NCBI GenBank assembly: GCA_027618305.1
Contig: JAQCFD010000004.1
Span: forward strand, 1-34,611
Reading direction: 5' to 3'
Length of the DNA: 34,611 bases
Source of the DNA: Pseudomonadota bacterium
GTDB taxonomy: Bacteria; Pseudomonadota; Alphaproteobacteria; UBA6615
Below are positions 1 through 9,596 of the stretch, piece by piece. The stretch's first letter is position 1. Each line of letters begins with the position of its first letter. The notes beneath the pieces were generated by a model. That model worked only from the letters and a program-made list of their open reading frames with translations, made no database searches and was not told the origin of the DNA. The position numbers and the translations under genes were made by a program.

Positions 1-203
1 AGCGCGGGCGCACGCCCGCGACGGCAAATGCATGGACCGTGCGGTTCTTCGTGAACCCGCTCGTTCCGTGGATATGGCTGGGTGCCCTCGTGATGGTGTT
101 CGGTGGTGTCCTGTCGCTGAGCGACCGGCGCCACCGGGTCGGCGCGCCGCGCCGTGCGGCAAACAGCCCGCCATCGCAGCCCATGCCGGCGCCTGCAGAG
201 TGA
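1..203 (+). CDS. ccmF: Cytochrome c-type biogenesis protein CcmF, C-terminal fragment (truncated by window start)
   Basis: Frame ending at the TGA at 201-203 encodes ...TVRFFVNPLVPWIWLGALVMVFGGVLSLSDRRHR..., typical of the CcmF C-terminus; directly upstream of ccmG/H/I. Not the frame of the 32..214 ORF in the track. Confidence 0.85.
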   Translation, partial: RGRTPATANAWTVRFFVNPLVPWIWLGALVMVFGGVLSLSDRRHRVGAPRRAANSPPSQPMPAPAE

Positions 204-218
204 GGCCGGCGTAGGTCC

Positions 219-767
219 ATGCGACGGCTTCTTGTCATAATGCCGGTGGCCCTGTTCGCCGCGCTTCTGGGGGTCATGGCGACCCTTTTGACCGATGGCG
301 ACCGCAACAACGACCCCTCGCGCCTGCCCTCGCCGCTTGTCGGCAAGCCGGCACCGACGATCTCCCTGCCGGCCATCGCCGAGAATATCCCGGGCGGTTT
401 TACATCCGAGGACCTCAAGGGCGAGGTGACGATCGTCAATGTGTTTGCGTCCTGGTGTATCCCCTGTCTGGCCGAGCATCCGTTGATCACCCAGCTGGCG
501 GCAGACGGCGTGCGGGTCTATGGCATCAACCATCGCGACCAGGCGGCCGACGCCATCACCTGGCTGCGCCGCCATGGCAACCCCTATATGGCAATCGGCT
601 TCGATGCCGACGCGCGTGCATCCCTGGAATGGGGGGTGACGGGGGTCCCGGAAACATTCATCATCGATGCCGACGGCACGATCGCCTACAAGCACACAGG
701 CCCGATCACGCCCGACATACTCGAACGGAAGATTCTCCCGAAACTGCGCGAAGTAGCAGGCGGATGA
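219..767 (+). CDS. ccmG: Thiol:disulfide interchange protein CcmG/DsbE
   Basis: N-terminal TM anchor, thioredoxin fold with FASWCIPC active site, GVTGVPETFIID motif; in ccm operon. Confidence 0.93.
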   Translation: MRRLLVIMPVALFAALLGVMATLLTDGDRNNDPSRLPSPLVGKPAPTISLPAIAENIPGGFTSEDLKGEVTIVNVFASWCIPCLAEHPLITQLAADGVRVYGINHRDQAADAITWLRRHGNPYMAIGFDADARASLEWGVTGVPETFIIDADGTIAYKHTGPITPDILERKILPKLREVAGG

Positions 768-1390
768 AGCAAGTCTCGGCCTGTCTGGCCCTCATGATAC
801 TGGTCCTGCTCGCCGGCGGCGCGCCGGCGCTGGCGGTTCAACCCGACGAGGTTCTGGACGACCCCATCCTCGAGGCACGGGCGCGCGAGATATCCACCGA
901 GTTGCGCTGCGTGGTTTGCCAGAATCAATCCATCGACGATTCCGATGCGGAAATTGCCCGCGACCTGCGCCTGCTGGTGCGTGAGCGCCTCGTGGCGGGC
1001 GATGATGACGAACAGGTCGTCCAATATATCGTCGCCCGATACGGCGATTTCGTGCTTCTCCGCCCGCCCTTCCAGCCCAACACGCTGGCCCTGTGGCTCG
1101 CACCGCCGCTGATGGCGGTGATCATCGCGACCCTGGCAGTACTGTTTTATCAGACCTACCAGCGACGCCGGCTGGCCGGTGGCGGACCCGAGCCCCTGTC
1201 GCCGACGGATCGGGCCGAACTGGACGCGCTGGTCGAACGGATCGCGAGCACAAGCCCGCCAAACCCGTCCGGCGCCCGGCGAAGTCAGTTTCGCGCCGAA
1301 ATCGAAGACGGGTTGAAGTCATCGGCCGATCTAGATGATGCGGAAGCCCGGGGCGACACCGACGGGTCCGACGGTCAACAGCGCACATGA
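764..1390 (+). CDS. ccmH: Cytochrome c-type biogenesis protein CcmH
   Basis: MKQVSACLALMIL... signal, ELRCVVCQNQSI (LRCxxCQ) motif; ATGA overlap with ccmG stop at 764-767. Confidence 0.93.
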   Translation: MKQVSACLALMILVLLAGGAPALAVQPDEVLDDPILEARAREISTELRCVVCQNQSIDDSDAEIARDLRLLVRERLVAGDDDEQVVQYIVARYGDFVLLRPPFQPNTLALWLAPPLMAVIIATLAVLFYQTYQRRRLAGGGPEPLSPTDRAELDALVERIASTSPPNPSGARRSQFRAEIEDGLKSSADLDDAEARGDTDGSDGQQRT

Positions 1391-2670
1391 TATTCTGGAT
1401 CATTCTCGCCGCCCTCACCCTGGCGCTGGTCGTCTGGGTCATCTGGCCGCTGTTGCGTCCGGGGATCGGCAATATGGCGCGCGCCGAATATGATGCCACG
1501 GTCTACTACGATCAGCTTCAAGAGCTCGAGCGCGATCGCACGCGCGGCCTGATTGACGACATCCAGGCCGAGGCCGCACGCGGCGAGATCGAACGCCGCC
1601 TGCTCGCCGCCGGTCGCGCCGCGGGCCTGTCCGGAAAACCGGGGGGCCGGCGCCATGTTGTGCTCGCCGCACTCCTGGCACTCCTGGTGCCGATCGCGAG
1701 CGTGCCGCTTTACCTCGATCTGGGGACACCCGGCCTGCCCAACCTGCCCTACGCCACGCGCGAAACACCCCCCGAAGCAACCGACGGCGTGGTTGCCGCC
1801 GCCCGGTCGCGCCTGCAGGAGGCCGAGGCGCGTACCGTCTCGAACCCCGACGACGCCCAACCCTGGTTTGATCTGGGCCGCCTGCGCCTCGTCGCTGGCA
1901 ACATCGACGGCGCCGAGATCGCGCTGGCACGGGCCCGGGAACTCGACCCGGCCCGCCCGGACATCGCATCGGCCCATGGCGAAGCGCTGGCCGGCATTTC
2001 CGACGGGCTGGTCACACCAGCGGCCCGTCAGGCCTTCGAGGCCGCACTCGCAGGCAATGCCAGCGATCCACGTGCACGGTATTTCCTGGCGCTTGCCGAT
2101 TACCAGGCCGGGTACGAGCAGGACGCGCTCGAAGCCTGGTCCGCCCTGGCAGGTGACGCCCCGGCGGACGCACCCTGGCTGGCGACGGTCCGCGCCCGGG
2201 TGACGGACACCGCGCGCGAACTCGGCCACGACCCGGCCAACTGGCTTCCCCGGACCAGCGCCGCCGCAACGCCGGACAGGCGCGGCCCGACGGACGCAGA
2301 CATCGCCGCTGCCCAGAACCTGAACGACGAAGAACGCCAGGCGATGATCCAGGGCATGGTCGATAATCTGGCCGCGCGCCTTGAAGACGAACCGGATGAT
2401 CTGGCCGGCTGGCGCATGCTCGCGCGGTCCTGGGAAATGCTCGGAAACCCCGCCGCGGCGGCGCAGGCCTACGCCCGCGCCATCGCCCTCGAACCGGACC
2501 ATGCCGAGACATTGCTTCGTGGTGCGATCACGTCGGCGGAATCCGGCGACACCGCTGCCGCGCGGGAACACTTCGTGCGTCTGCGCGACCTGATCCCGCC
2601 CGACGCCGACGCCCACCGAATGGTGAGCGAAGCGATCGCAAGGCTCGACGCGAACGACGCCGGTCGCTGA
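1387..2670 (+). CDS. ccmI: c-type cytochrome biogenesis protein CcmI (TPR)
   Basis: Two N-terminal TMs, YYDQLQELERDRTRGLI motif, C-terminal TPR repeats; ATGA overlap with ccmH. Confidence 0.92.
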   Translation: MIFWIILAALTLALVVWVIWPLLRPGIGNMARAEYDATVYYDQLQELERDRTRGLIDDIQAEAARGEIERRLLAAGRAAGLSGKPGGRRHVVLAALLALLVPIASVPLYLDLGTPGLPNLPYATRETPPEATDGVVAAARSRLQEAEARTVSNPDDAQPWFDLGRLRLVAGNIDGAEIALARARELDPARPDIASAHGEALAGISDGLVTPAARQAFEAALAGNASDPRARYFLALADYQAGYEQDALEAWSALAGDAPADAPWLATVRARVTDTARELGHDPANWLPRTSAAATPDRRGPTDADIAAAQNLNDEERQAMIQGMVDNLAARLEDEPDDLAGWRMLARSWEMLGNPAAAAQAYARAIALEPDHAETLLRGAITSAESGDTAAAREHFVRLRDLIPPDADAHRMVSEAIARLDANDAGR

Positions 2671-2673
2671 CCG

Positions 2674-3096
2674 GTGGATATCGCCCTGGACCTGCTGCGG
2701 CTCACGGTGGCGCTGGCCGCCGCCGCCGGCATTCTGTATGGGCTCTATCGCGGGCTGCGCTGGCGGTTTCCCCGGCTGGGTGCGTTCCGCGCCCGGCTGA
2801 TTGTCGGGCTCGGTGCCGTCTTTATCTTCGCCATCGCAATGAACCGGCTGACCATCAGCGATGCGCAGTGCCTGGCCCATGAGAACACTGTCCTGCTGCG
2901 CGGCGAACGCATCATCAACCTGCGTCAGGCCGAAATCGCACGGCCCGCGCGCAGCGTGGACTCTCCGCACTACGCCAATGTTCTGGAATCCTGCGCCTTC
3001 CTGGTCGAACACTGCCCGCTGGACGGGGCCGACAAGGCCGGCGTGACCACCGCCCGGATCTGCGAGAAGGCCGCCGCCGGCATGCCCCTGAACTAG
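2674..3096 (+). CDS. Small membrane protein of unknown function with Cys-rich C-terminal region
   Basis: 140-aa ORF, GTG start 3 nt after ccmI stop; two predicted TM segments; four Cys (AQC, ESC, EHC, RIC). Confidence 0.6.
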   Translation: MDIALDLLRLTVALAAAAGILYGLYRGLRWRFPRLGAFRARLIVGLGAVFIFAIAMNRLTISDAQCLAHENTVLLRGERIINLRQAEIARPARSVDSPHYANVLESCAFLVEHCPLDGADKAGVTTARICEKAAAGMPLN

Positions 3097-3250
3097 GCGC
3101 GATTCGCCAAGCCGGCAAAATTATGCGACAATCTGACGCAGACCCGGGAGATGCCATCCGGGACATTGAGTGGCGCGCATCGTGGTCGGTCAGATGCGAA
3201 AACAGACAAGGACCGGCCGACGGGTGCGCCCATTAGCGAAAGGTGCCCCC

Positions 3251-3682
3251 ATGAACGTAGCCGCAATTCTTCGAAACAAGGGCAATGCCATCGAGACCAT
3301 CCGGCCCGACCGGACGGTGTCGCAGGCCTGTGCCCGGCTGACAGAACTCAGTATCGGCGCACTCGTGGTGAGTGAGAATGGTCGGCAGGTCGACGGGATC
3401 ATCTCGGAGCGTGATGTCATCCGCCATATCGCGAGCACGGGTGCGGAGACGCTGGATCTGCGCGTTGCCGACATCATGATCCACGAGGTCGTCACCTGCA
3501 CGCGCGAGGACAACATCGCCCATCTCATGGAGACCATGACCGAGCATCGGATTCGGCATCTGCCGGTGGTGGAAGACAACGCGCTGATCGGGCTGGTCTC
3601 GATCGGCGATGTGGTGAAGCACCGGATCCGGGAAACCGAACAGGAGGCCGAGGCCCTCAAGGCCTATATCGCAACGGGTTGA
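3251..3682 (+). CDS. CBS-domain pair protein
   Basis: Two CBS motifs (GALVVSENGRQVDGIISERDVIRHIA; RHLPVVEDNALIGLVSIGDVVKHRI). ATG at 3251 preferred over the GTG at 3170. Confidence 0.9.
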   Translation: MNVAAILRNKGNAIETIRPDRTVSQACARLTELSIGALVVSENGRQVDGIISERDVIRHIASTGAETLDLRVADIMIHEVVTCTREDNIAHLMETMTEHRIRHLPVVEDNALIGLVSIGDVVKHRIRETEQEAEALKAYIATG

Positions 3683-3706
3683 GTGAACCGGCCGGCGGCG
3701 GATCGC

Positions 3707-4495
3707 TTACTTGCCGGTGAAGACCGGCTTGCGCTTTTCCATGAACGCCGTGCGGCCCTCGATATAGTCCTGGCTCGCAAAACACGCCGCGACCTGCTCG
3801 GCGCACAGCGCGACGTTGCGGTCGGCGGGCGCCTTCAGATTTTCATTCACCGCGATTTTGACCGCCCGGATGGTCAGCGGCGCGTTGCCGGAGATGCGTT
3901 GGGCATAGTCATCGCAATAGGCCTCCAGCTCGGCCCGCGGCATCACCCGGTTGATCAACCCCATGGTGAGCGCCTCGGCCGCATCGAACTGGCGCGCCGT
4001 GTAGAAAATCTCCATCGCAAAGGACGGTCCGACGATCTGCATCAGGCGCTCGATGCCGGCCGCGGCGTAGCCCAGCCCCAGTTTGGCGGCCGGGACGGCG
4101 AAGCGCGAATCGTCCGACGCGATGCGGATATCGCAGCACAGCGCGATCGCCAGGCCACCGCCAATGGCATAGCCGCCGATCTTCGCGATGGTGGGCACCG
4201 GCGCGTGGGTCAATGTTTCCTGGAAGTCTTTCACCGACGCGTTGTACTCGTCGACCGCCGCCTTCGAATCCCGCTCTTCGCCGAACTTGGAGATATCCGC
4301 GCCGGCGACGAAGGCCTTCTCGCCCGCCCCGGTCAGCATGATCACGCGGACATCGCCCGCAGCACAGAAGTCGCGGATCGCGGTTGCCCCGTCGCGCCAC
4401 ATCTCCAGCGACATCGCATTGTGGCGGTCGGGGTTGTTGAAAATGATGTGGCCGACGGCGCCTTCGCGTCGGCTGATGATCCGGTCGGTGGCCAT
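3707..4495 (-). CDS. Enoyl-CoA hydratase/isomerase family protein
   Basis: Crotonase fold motifs: FNNPDRHNAMSLEMW, GAGEKAFVAGADISKF, IAKIGGYAIGGGLAIALCCDIRIAS. Confidence 0.93.
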   Translation of the reverse strand: MATDRIISRREGAVGHIIFNNPDRHNAMSLEMWRDGATAIRDFCAAGDVRVIMLTGAGEKAFVAGADISKFGEERDSKAAVDEYNASVKDFQETLTHAPVPTIAKIGGYAIGGGLAIALCCDIRIASDDSRFAVPAAKLGLGYAAAGIERLMQIVGPSFAMEIFYTARQFDAAEALTMGLINRVMPRAELEAYCDDYAQRISGNAPLTIRAVKIAVNENLKAPADRNVALCAEQVAACFASQDYIEGRTAFMEKRKPVFTGK

Positions 4496-4621
4496 GTGTC
4501 TCTCCTGGCCGTTTCATCGGCCGTTGGTCTGATTCGAGGCGGTATATTTCCGCGCAGGGTCAATCTGTGTGGGGTCAATCAATATAGCGCGGATGGCGTT
4601 CGAGAAAGTCCGAAACCCGCC

Positions 4622-5371
4622 TCAGATCAGGCGCCCGGAATCGATCTTCAGCAGCGTCCCGGTCATATGCGGCGCGAGGTCCGACATGGCGAAGACGACG
4701 AACTGGGCCAACTCCTCGGGTTCGGCCAGTTCCCCCAGCGGAAAGGTCTTCGCCACCCGTTCGCCATGCCCGGGCATGGCGCGCACCAGTTCGGTATTGG
4801 TCGTGCCGGGCACCAGAACATTCACCCGAATACGGTGCTCGGCCAGTTCGAAGGCCAGCGATTGCGCCAGATTGTGCAGCGCGCCCTTGCTGGCGGCATA
4901 GGCGATGAAGCCGGGCAGCGGGCGGATCCCCTGGGACGAGCCGCTGATGATGATGCTGCCCCCCTCACCCTGCGCCAGAAGCCGGCGCGCACCTTCCGCC
5001 ACCACCCGAAACGTGCCGTTCAGGTTGACGTCCATGACGGCGTCCCAACTGTCGAAATCGAGTTCGGCGATCGAATCGCGAGTGCCCGTAATGCCCGCAT
5101 TGGCGAGGATGCCGTCGATGCGCCCGAACTGTTCGACCGTTTGATCGAACAGGCCGACGACCTGGTCGCCGTCGCGAATGTCGGCCTCGACACCGAGCGC
5201 CGCCGCACCGGGGACCGCTGCCGCCAGTTCGCTGACGGTCGCGGCGAGCTTGTCACCCTCGATATCGTTGAGGACCACATTGGCACCGGCCTGCAGGCAC
5301 GCTGCCGCGCTCGCCTTGCCAATCCCGGATGCCGCGCCCGTTATGATGATCGTCTTGCCCGTCAGTTTCAT
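4622..5371 (-). CDS. SDR family oxidoreductase
   Basis: TGAASGIGKA, NAGITG, YAASKGALHNLAQSLAFELA motifs. Confidence 0.93.
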   Translation of the reverse strand: MKLTGKTIIITGAASGIGKASAAACLQAGANVVLNDIEGDKLAATVSELAAAVPGAAALGVEADIRDGDQVVGLFDQTVEQFGRIDGILANAGITGTRDSIAELDFDSWDAVMDVNLNGTFRVVAEGARRLLAQGEGGSIIISGSSQGIRPLPGFIAYAASKGALHNLAQSLAFELAEHRIRVNVLVPGTTNTELVRAMPGHGERVAKTFPLGELAEPEELAQFVVFAMSDLAPHMTGTLLKIDSGRLI

Positions 5372-5402
5372 CGCTTTTTCCTTCCCTCAAAACGCCACCG
5401 CA

Positions 5403-6383
5403 TCAACGCATCGCCCCGGCCAGAAGTTCGTAGGAGCGCACCCGCGCGGCATGTTCCCAGATTGCGCCGACGACCATCAGCTCGTCGGCGCCTGTGGCTT
5501 CGACCAGCGGCGCCAGCTTGCCCCTGATCGTGTCGGGTGCGCCATAGAATGAACAGCCCAGCATGGATGAGGCCTGCGACTTCTCCATCGGCGACCAGAA
5601 GGCCTCGATGTCATCGACCGGCGGCGGCAGCTGGCCGCGGGTGCCGCGCACCATGCGGGTGAATTGCTGTTGCGGGGTGGTGAACAACCGCCGCGCCTCG
5701 TCTTCCGTATCCGCGACGACAACGTTGCAGCCAACCATCACGTAAGGCGCGGCGAGCTGTGCCGACGGCTCGAACCGCTCGCGATAAATCTCGACCGCCT
5801 GCATCAGCGCCTGGGGCGCGAAGTGCGAGGCGAAGGCATAGGGCAGACCGAGCATGGCGGCGAGCTGCGCCCCAAACAGGCTGGAGCCCAGAATCCACAG
5901 CGGCACATTGGTGTTCTCGCCCGGGATCGCGTGGATTGTCTGGTTCTCCTGCGGTGGGCCGAGCAGGGCCTGCAGCTCGAGGACGTCCTGGGGGAAATGT
6001 TCAGACGAGTCCGGGCCGCGCCTTAGGGCCTGCAACGTGCGCTGGTCCGTCCCCGGCGCGCGCCCCAGACCGAGATCGATGCGGCCGGGGAACAGTGTCG
6101 CCAGCGTGCCGAACTGCTCGGCGACGACCATCGGTGAATGGTTCGGCAGCATAATGCCGCCCGCGCCGACGCGGATCGTCTTCGTGCCGCCGGCCACATG
6201 GCCGATGCACACGGCGGTGGCCGCGCTGGCGATGCCGGCGAGGTTGTGATGCTCGGCGAGCCAGAAGCGGGCGTAGCCGGCAGCCTCGGCGTGCTGTGCC
6301 AGGTCGCGTGCGTTGGCCAGCGCGTCGGCCGGCGTGAAGCCTTCGCCAATATAGGCAAGGTCGAGTACGGAGAGATCTACCAT
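5403..6383 (-). CDS. LLM class flavin-dependent oxidoreductase (luciferase-like monooxygenase)
   Basis: [35 protein letters not shown], luciferase-like TIM barrel. Confidence 0.92.
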   Translation of the reverse strand: MVDLSVLDLAYIGEGFTPADALANARDLAQHAEAAGYARFWLAEHHNLAGIASAATAVCIGHVAGGTKTIRVGAGGIMLPNHSPMVVAEQFGTLATLFPGRIDLGLGRAPGTDQRTLQALRRGPDSSEHFPQDVLELQALLGPPQENQTIHAIPGENTNVPLWILGSSLFGAQLAAMLGLPYAFASHFAPQALMQAVEIYRERFEPSAQLAAPYVMVGCNVVVADTEDEARRLFTTPQQQFTRMVRGTRGQLPPPVDDIEAFWSPMEKSQASSMLGCSFYGAPDTIRGKLAPLVEATGADELMVVGAIWEHAARVRSYELLAGAMR

Positions 6384-6441
6384 GGTGTCATTCTAGCTCA
6401 GCTGTGCAACAGCGGCCCTGCGGTCGGCGTGGACGGGAACA

Positions 6442-7233
6442 TCACCGCGTGCTGCTGATCATGCCACCATCGACCGCATACACCTGGCCGGTCAGGAAAC
6501 TCGCCCGCTCGCTGGCCAGAAACGCCGCCAGGGCCGCGAATTCCCGCACCGTGCCGACGCGCCCGACGGGAATGTCCGCGGCCTGCGCCCGCGCGGCCTC
6601 TTCGAGGCTGATCCCCTGCTTTTCAGCCATCGCCGCGCGCGTGGAACGCAGCCGGTCGGTCTCGATCCGCCCCGGCATGATCACATTGATCGTCACCCCG
6701 TCCGGTGCGATCTCGAGGTCAATCGTCTTCGACCAGTTGACCAGTGCCACGCGCAATGTGTTCGAGATGCCCAATACCGGGATCGGCTCGACCACGCCCG
6801 AGGAGGAGACGGTGATGACCCGGCCCCATTTGCGCTCACGCATACCCGGCAGAAGATGGCCGGTCATGCGGATGACGCTGAGCACCATCGCTTCGAAATA
6901 ATGCGCCCAGGTTTCGGTATCGACGGCGCTGATCGGCCCCAGCGGCGGACCACCGGTATTGTTGATCAGAATGTCGACACCACCAAGCTCGGCTTGTGCC
7001 GCGGCGGCCGTCGCATCGACCGCGTCGAGATCGGACATGTCACAAGAACGGCCAATCACCTCAACGCCGTGCTCCTTCGCGATGCGCGCCGCCGCATCCT
7101 CGCAGGCTGCCGCATCGCGGCTGCACAGCATGATGCGCGCACCTTCGGCGGCGAGTTCATTGGCGATCCCGAAACCGATGCCCCGGCTGCCGCCGAGCAC
7201 CAGGGCGCGCTTGCCCGTCAAACCCAAATCCAT
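6442..7233 (-). CDS. SDR family oxidoreductase
   Basis: MDLGLTGKRALVLGGSRGIGFGIANEL..., INNTGGPP, GRVITVSSSG; ATG at 7233 preferred over ORF start at 7440. Confidence 0.9.
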   Translation of the reverse strand: MDLGLTGKRALVLGGSRGIGFGIANELAAEGARIMLCSRDAAACEDAAARIAKEHGVEVIGRSCDMSDLDAVDATAAAAQAELGGVDILINNTGGPPLGPISAVDTETWAHYFEAMVLSVIRMTGHLLPGMRERKWGRVITVSSSGVVEPIPVLGISNTLRVALVNWSKTIDLEIAPDGVTINVIMPGRIETDRLRSTRAAMAEKQGISLEEAARAQAADIPVGRVGTVREFAALAAFLASERASFLTGQVYAVDGGMISSTR

Positions 7234-7273
7234 AACGTCTCTTCCTTTGTGTATGGCTGTCCCTGGCGGGACC

Positions 7274-7768
7274 CTAGCCCGTCGGCGCCTTGTCCTTCCA
7301 CTTCTCCGGCCGCAGCGCCAACTGCGCGAGACCCTCCATGTCGGCGGCCTCTTCCGCAGGGAAATTGAGTTCGACCGTGATGCCGTTCGGGTCACGCACG
7401 AAGACCTGGTACAAATCTGTCTTGCTGGCCTGTTGCTCAAGATAGGTCACGCCGCGCGCCTTGAAGCGGTCGGTCATCTCGCCCCGGTTGGCGGCGCGGA
7501 ACGCGATATGATGGATCGGCCGGCTGCCCTGGGCGATATCCTCGGGCGTGGCGTTGGGGTCCGGCACCGGGCGCGCTTCGTCGTTCGGACGCGGCGGCAC
7601 GATATGGATGATGTCGCGATCGCCGAGATAGAGCCAGGTCACCTCCACATCGGCACCGAAGTCCGGGTGCGGGCCTTCCTCGAAACCGAGATTGTCGATG
7701 TACCACTGCACCGTCGCCTTATAGTCCTGGGCGACGACGAGAAAATGTTCGAGATGGGAAATGGCCAT
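7274..7768 (-). CDS. VOC (glyoxalase/dioxygenase-like) family protein
   Basis: MAISHLEHFLVVAQDYKATVQWYIDNLGFEEG..., IHHIAFR..., FVRDPNGITVELNF; internal ATG at 7768 is the more likely start. Confidence 0.88.
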   Translation of the reverse strand: MAISHLEHFLVVAQDYKATVQWYIDNLGFEEGPHPDFGADVEVTWLYLGDRDIIHIVPPRPNDEARPVPDPNATPEDIAQGSRPIHHIAFRAANRGEMTDRFKARGVTYLEQQASKTDLYQVFVRDPNGITVELNFPAEEAADMEGLAQLALRPEKWKDKAPTG

Positions 7769-7941
7769 GAATTCAGTCCTCTGATATTCATCCGGGATCG
7801 CCATCAGAGGACATCCCGGTCGGAAATGTATGTTTCGGGGCGACTTTACTTACAAACGGCTTGCTTCTACATCGGAAACGAACCGTCGACATCCGGCGGC
7901 GACATCCTGACAACCTGGCGCGCGATCATGCTGAAGAAGCC

Positions 7942-8829
7942 ATGCCGAATTCGGTAAAGGCGATACTGCTGGTGGTGGGCGCGGCGGCGGTCGCCGCGAC
8001 GATGCACAACATCATGCGCTACCTGACCGTCGAAGAGGGCCTGCATGCCTTCGAGGTTGCATTTTTCCGCAGCTTTTTCGGACTGATCATTTTCATACCG
8101 GTCATCGCAAAGAATGGGTTCGGCCTGTTCCGGACCGACATGCTGCCCTGGCATCTCGGCCGCGGGCTGGTGAACGCCGCGGCGATGCTCTGCATGGTCA
8201 CGGCTCTGTCTTTGATTCCGGTAGGCGACGTCGCGGCCATCAGTCTGGTCGGCCCGGTTTTCGTCGCCTTGCTGGCGATATTGTTCCTCGGCGAGAAGGT
8301 CGGCCCCCGCCGCTGGCTCGGCATCGCACTGGCCGTGACCGGCGCCTTCGTGGTCGTCCGGCCGGGCATCGTACCAATCAATCTCGGCACCGTGCTGGTT
8401 CTCACGGCGACCCTGCTGGTCTCGAATTCGAAGATCATGGCCAAGATGCTGTCGCGGCATGACTCGCCGACCACGATCGTCGCCTATGTCACATTGTTGA
8501 TGACCCCCGTGACCCTGATCCCGGCGCTGTTCGTCTGGCAGTGGCCGAATTTCGAGCAGTTTCTGTGGCTGATCGCCATCGGCCTGTGCGGCACGACCGG
8601 CCATCTATTGTTCACCCACGCCTACAAGCTTGCGGATGTCAGCCTGGTCGAGCCGGTCAGCGCGATGCGCATGGTCTGGGCGGCACTGATCAGCTACGTG
8701 GTCTTCGCCGAATTCCCCGACACCTGGACCTGGGTCGGCGCCGGGATCATCGTCGTCGGCACGACCTACATGGCGCGCCGTGACGTCGCCCATGGTGTAA
8801 AGCGTCCGCTCCCGACGACCGAGGGCTAG
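7942..8829 (+). CDS. DMT-superfamily (EamA) transporter
   Basis: 10-TM EamA-type sequence: ALSLIPVGDVAAISLVGPVFVALLAILFLGEKVGPRRWLGI...VVRPG. Confidence 0.9.
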   Translation: MPNSVKAILLVVGAAAVAATMHNIMRYLTVEEGLHAFEVAFFRSFFGLIIFIPVIAKNGFGLFRTDMLPWHLGRGLVNAAAMLCMVTALSLIPVGDVAAISLVGPVFVALLAILFLGEKVGPRRWLGIALAVTGAFVVVRPGIVPINLGTVLVLTATLLVSNSKIMAKMLSRHDSPTTIVAYVTLLMTPVTLIPALFVWQWPNFEQFLWLIAIGLCGTTGHLLFTHAYKLADVSLVEPVSAMRMVWAALISYVVFAEFPDTWTWVGAGIIVVGTTYMARRDVAHGVKRPLPTTEG

Positions 8830-8929
8830 ATTCGCGCCGGGAAAAGTCCGGCTGGACCCACAACCCGGCTAGGGCCAAACTGGCCAACAACAAACAGACA
8901 AGCGCACGAACTCCTTGGGGGAAAACCAC

Positions 8930-9553
8930 ATGATCTACGAAGTACGCACCTACCGACTGAAGCCGCGCATGGTTCCCGGATTCATGAAAGCCTTCGGGGA
9001 GGCCTACGAGAATGGCCGCAAGCAGCTGTCACCGCTGGCCGCCTTCTTCTATTCCGAGGTCGGGCCCCTCAATGAGGTCATGCATATCTGGCCCTACGAG
9101 AATATCGAAGAGCGCGCCGCGGTGCGCGCCGAGGCCGTCGCGACGGGCGTGTGGCCCCCGGCGGTGAGCGACATGATCCATCAGATGAACAGCGAGATTT
9201 TCACGCCCTTCCCGTTCATGGGCGAGTTCATGAGCGGCGAACACGGGCCGCTGTTCGAATATCGCTACTACTCGGTCCACAACGGCACGATGCCCGGCAT
9301 CATCAAGGGCTGGGAGGACGCCATCGGCGCGCGCAGCGAATTGTCCCCCTGCGCCATGGCAATGCACACCGATGTGGGCGACCTCAACAAATACGTCCAC
9401 ATCTGGCCCTACAAGAGCTTCGAGCATCGCCAGCAGGTGCGTGACGAAGGCGTGGCGAAGGGTGTCTGGCCGCCGAAGGGCTCGCCCAAGGGTGCAATCA
9501 TCACCCAGGACAACAAGCTGCTGCTGGCCCCGGACTTCTCGCCGCTGCGGTAG
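8930..9553 (+). CDS. NIPSNAP family protein (two repeats)
   Basis: MIYEVRTYRLKPRMVPGF...; repeated MHIWPYENIEERAAVRAEAVATGVWPP / VHIWPYKSFEHRQQVRDEGVAKGVWPP. Confidence 0.9.
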   Translation: MIYEVRTYRLKPRMVPGFMKAFGEAYENGRKQLSPLAAFFYSEVGPLNEVMHIWPYENIEERAAVRAEAVATGVWPPAVSDMIHQMNSEIFTPFPFMGEFMSGEHGPLFEYRYYSVHNGTMPGIIKGWEDAIGARSELSPCAMAMHTDVGDLNKYVHIWPYKSFEHRQQVRDEGVAKGVWPPKGSPKGAIITQDNKLLLAPDFSPLR

Positions 9554-9596
9554 GGAAACGACCGCCGCAAAGCCAACGGGCAATGCTCGCGGGTTA

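Noticed and set aside
1375-3012. 545-aa minus-strand ORF opposite ccmI
   Set aside because: Shadow of ccmI and the following ORF; sequence composition is typical of antisense GC-rich frames.
3683-5527. 614-aa plus-strand ORF
   Set aside because: Spans the antisense of the enoyl-CoA hydratase and SDR genes plus their spacer; no recognisable domain.
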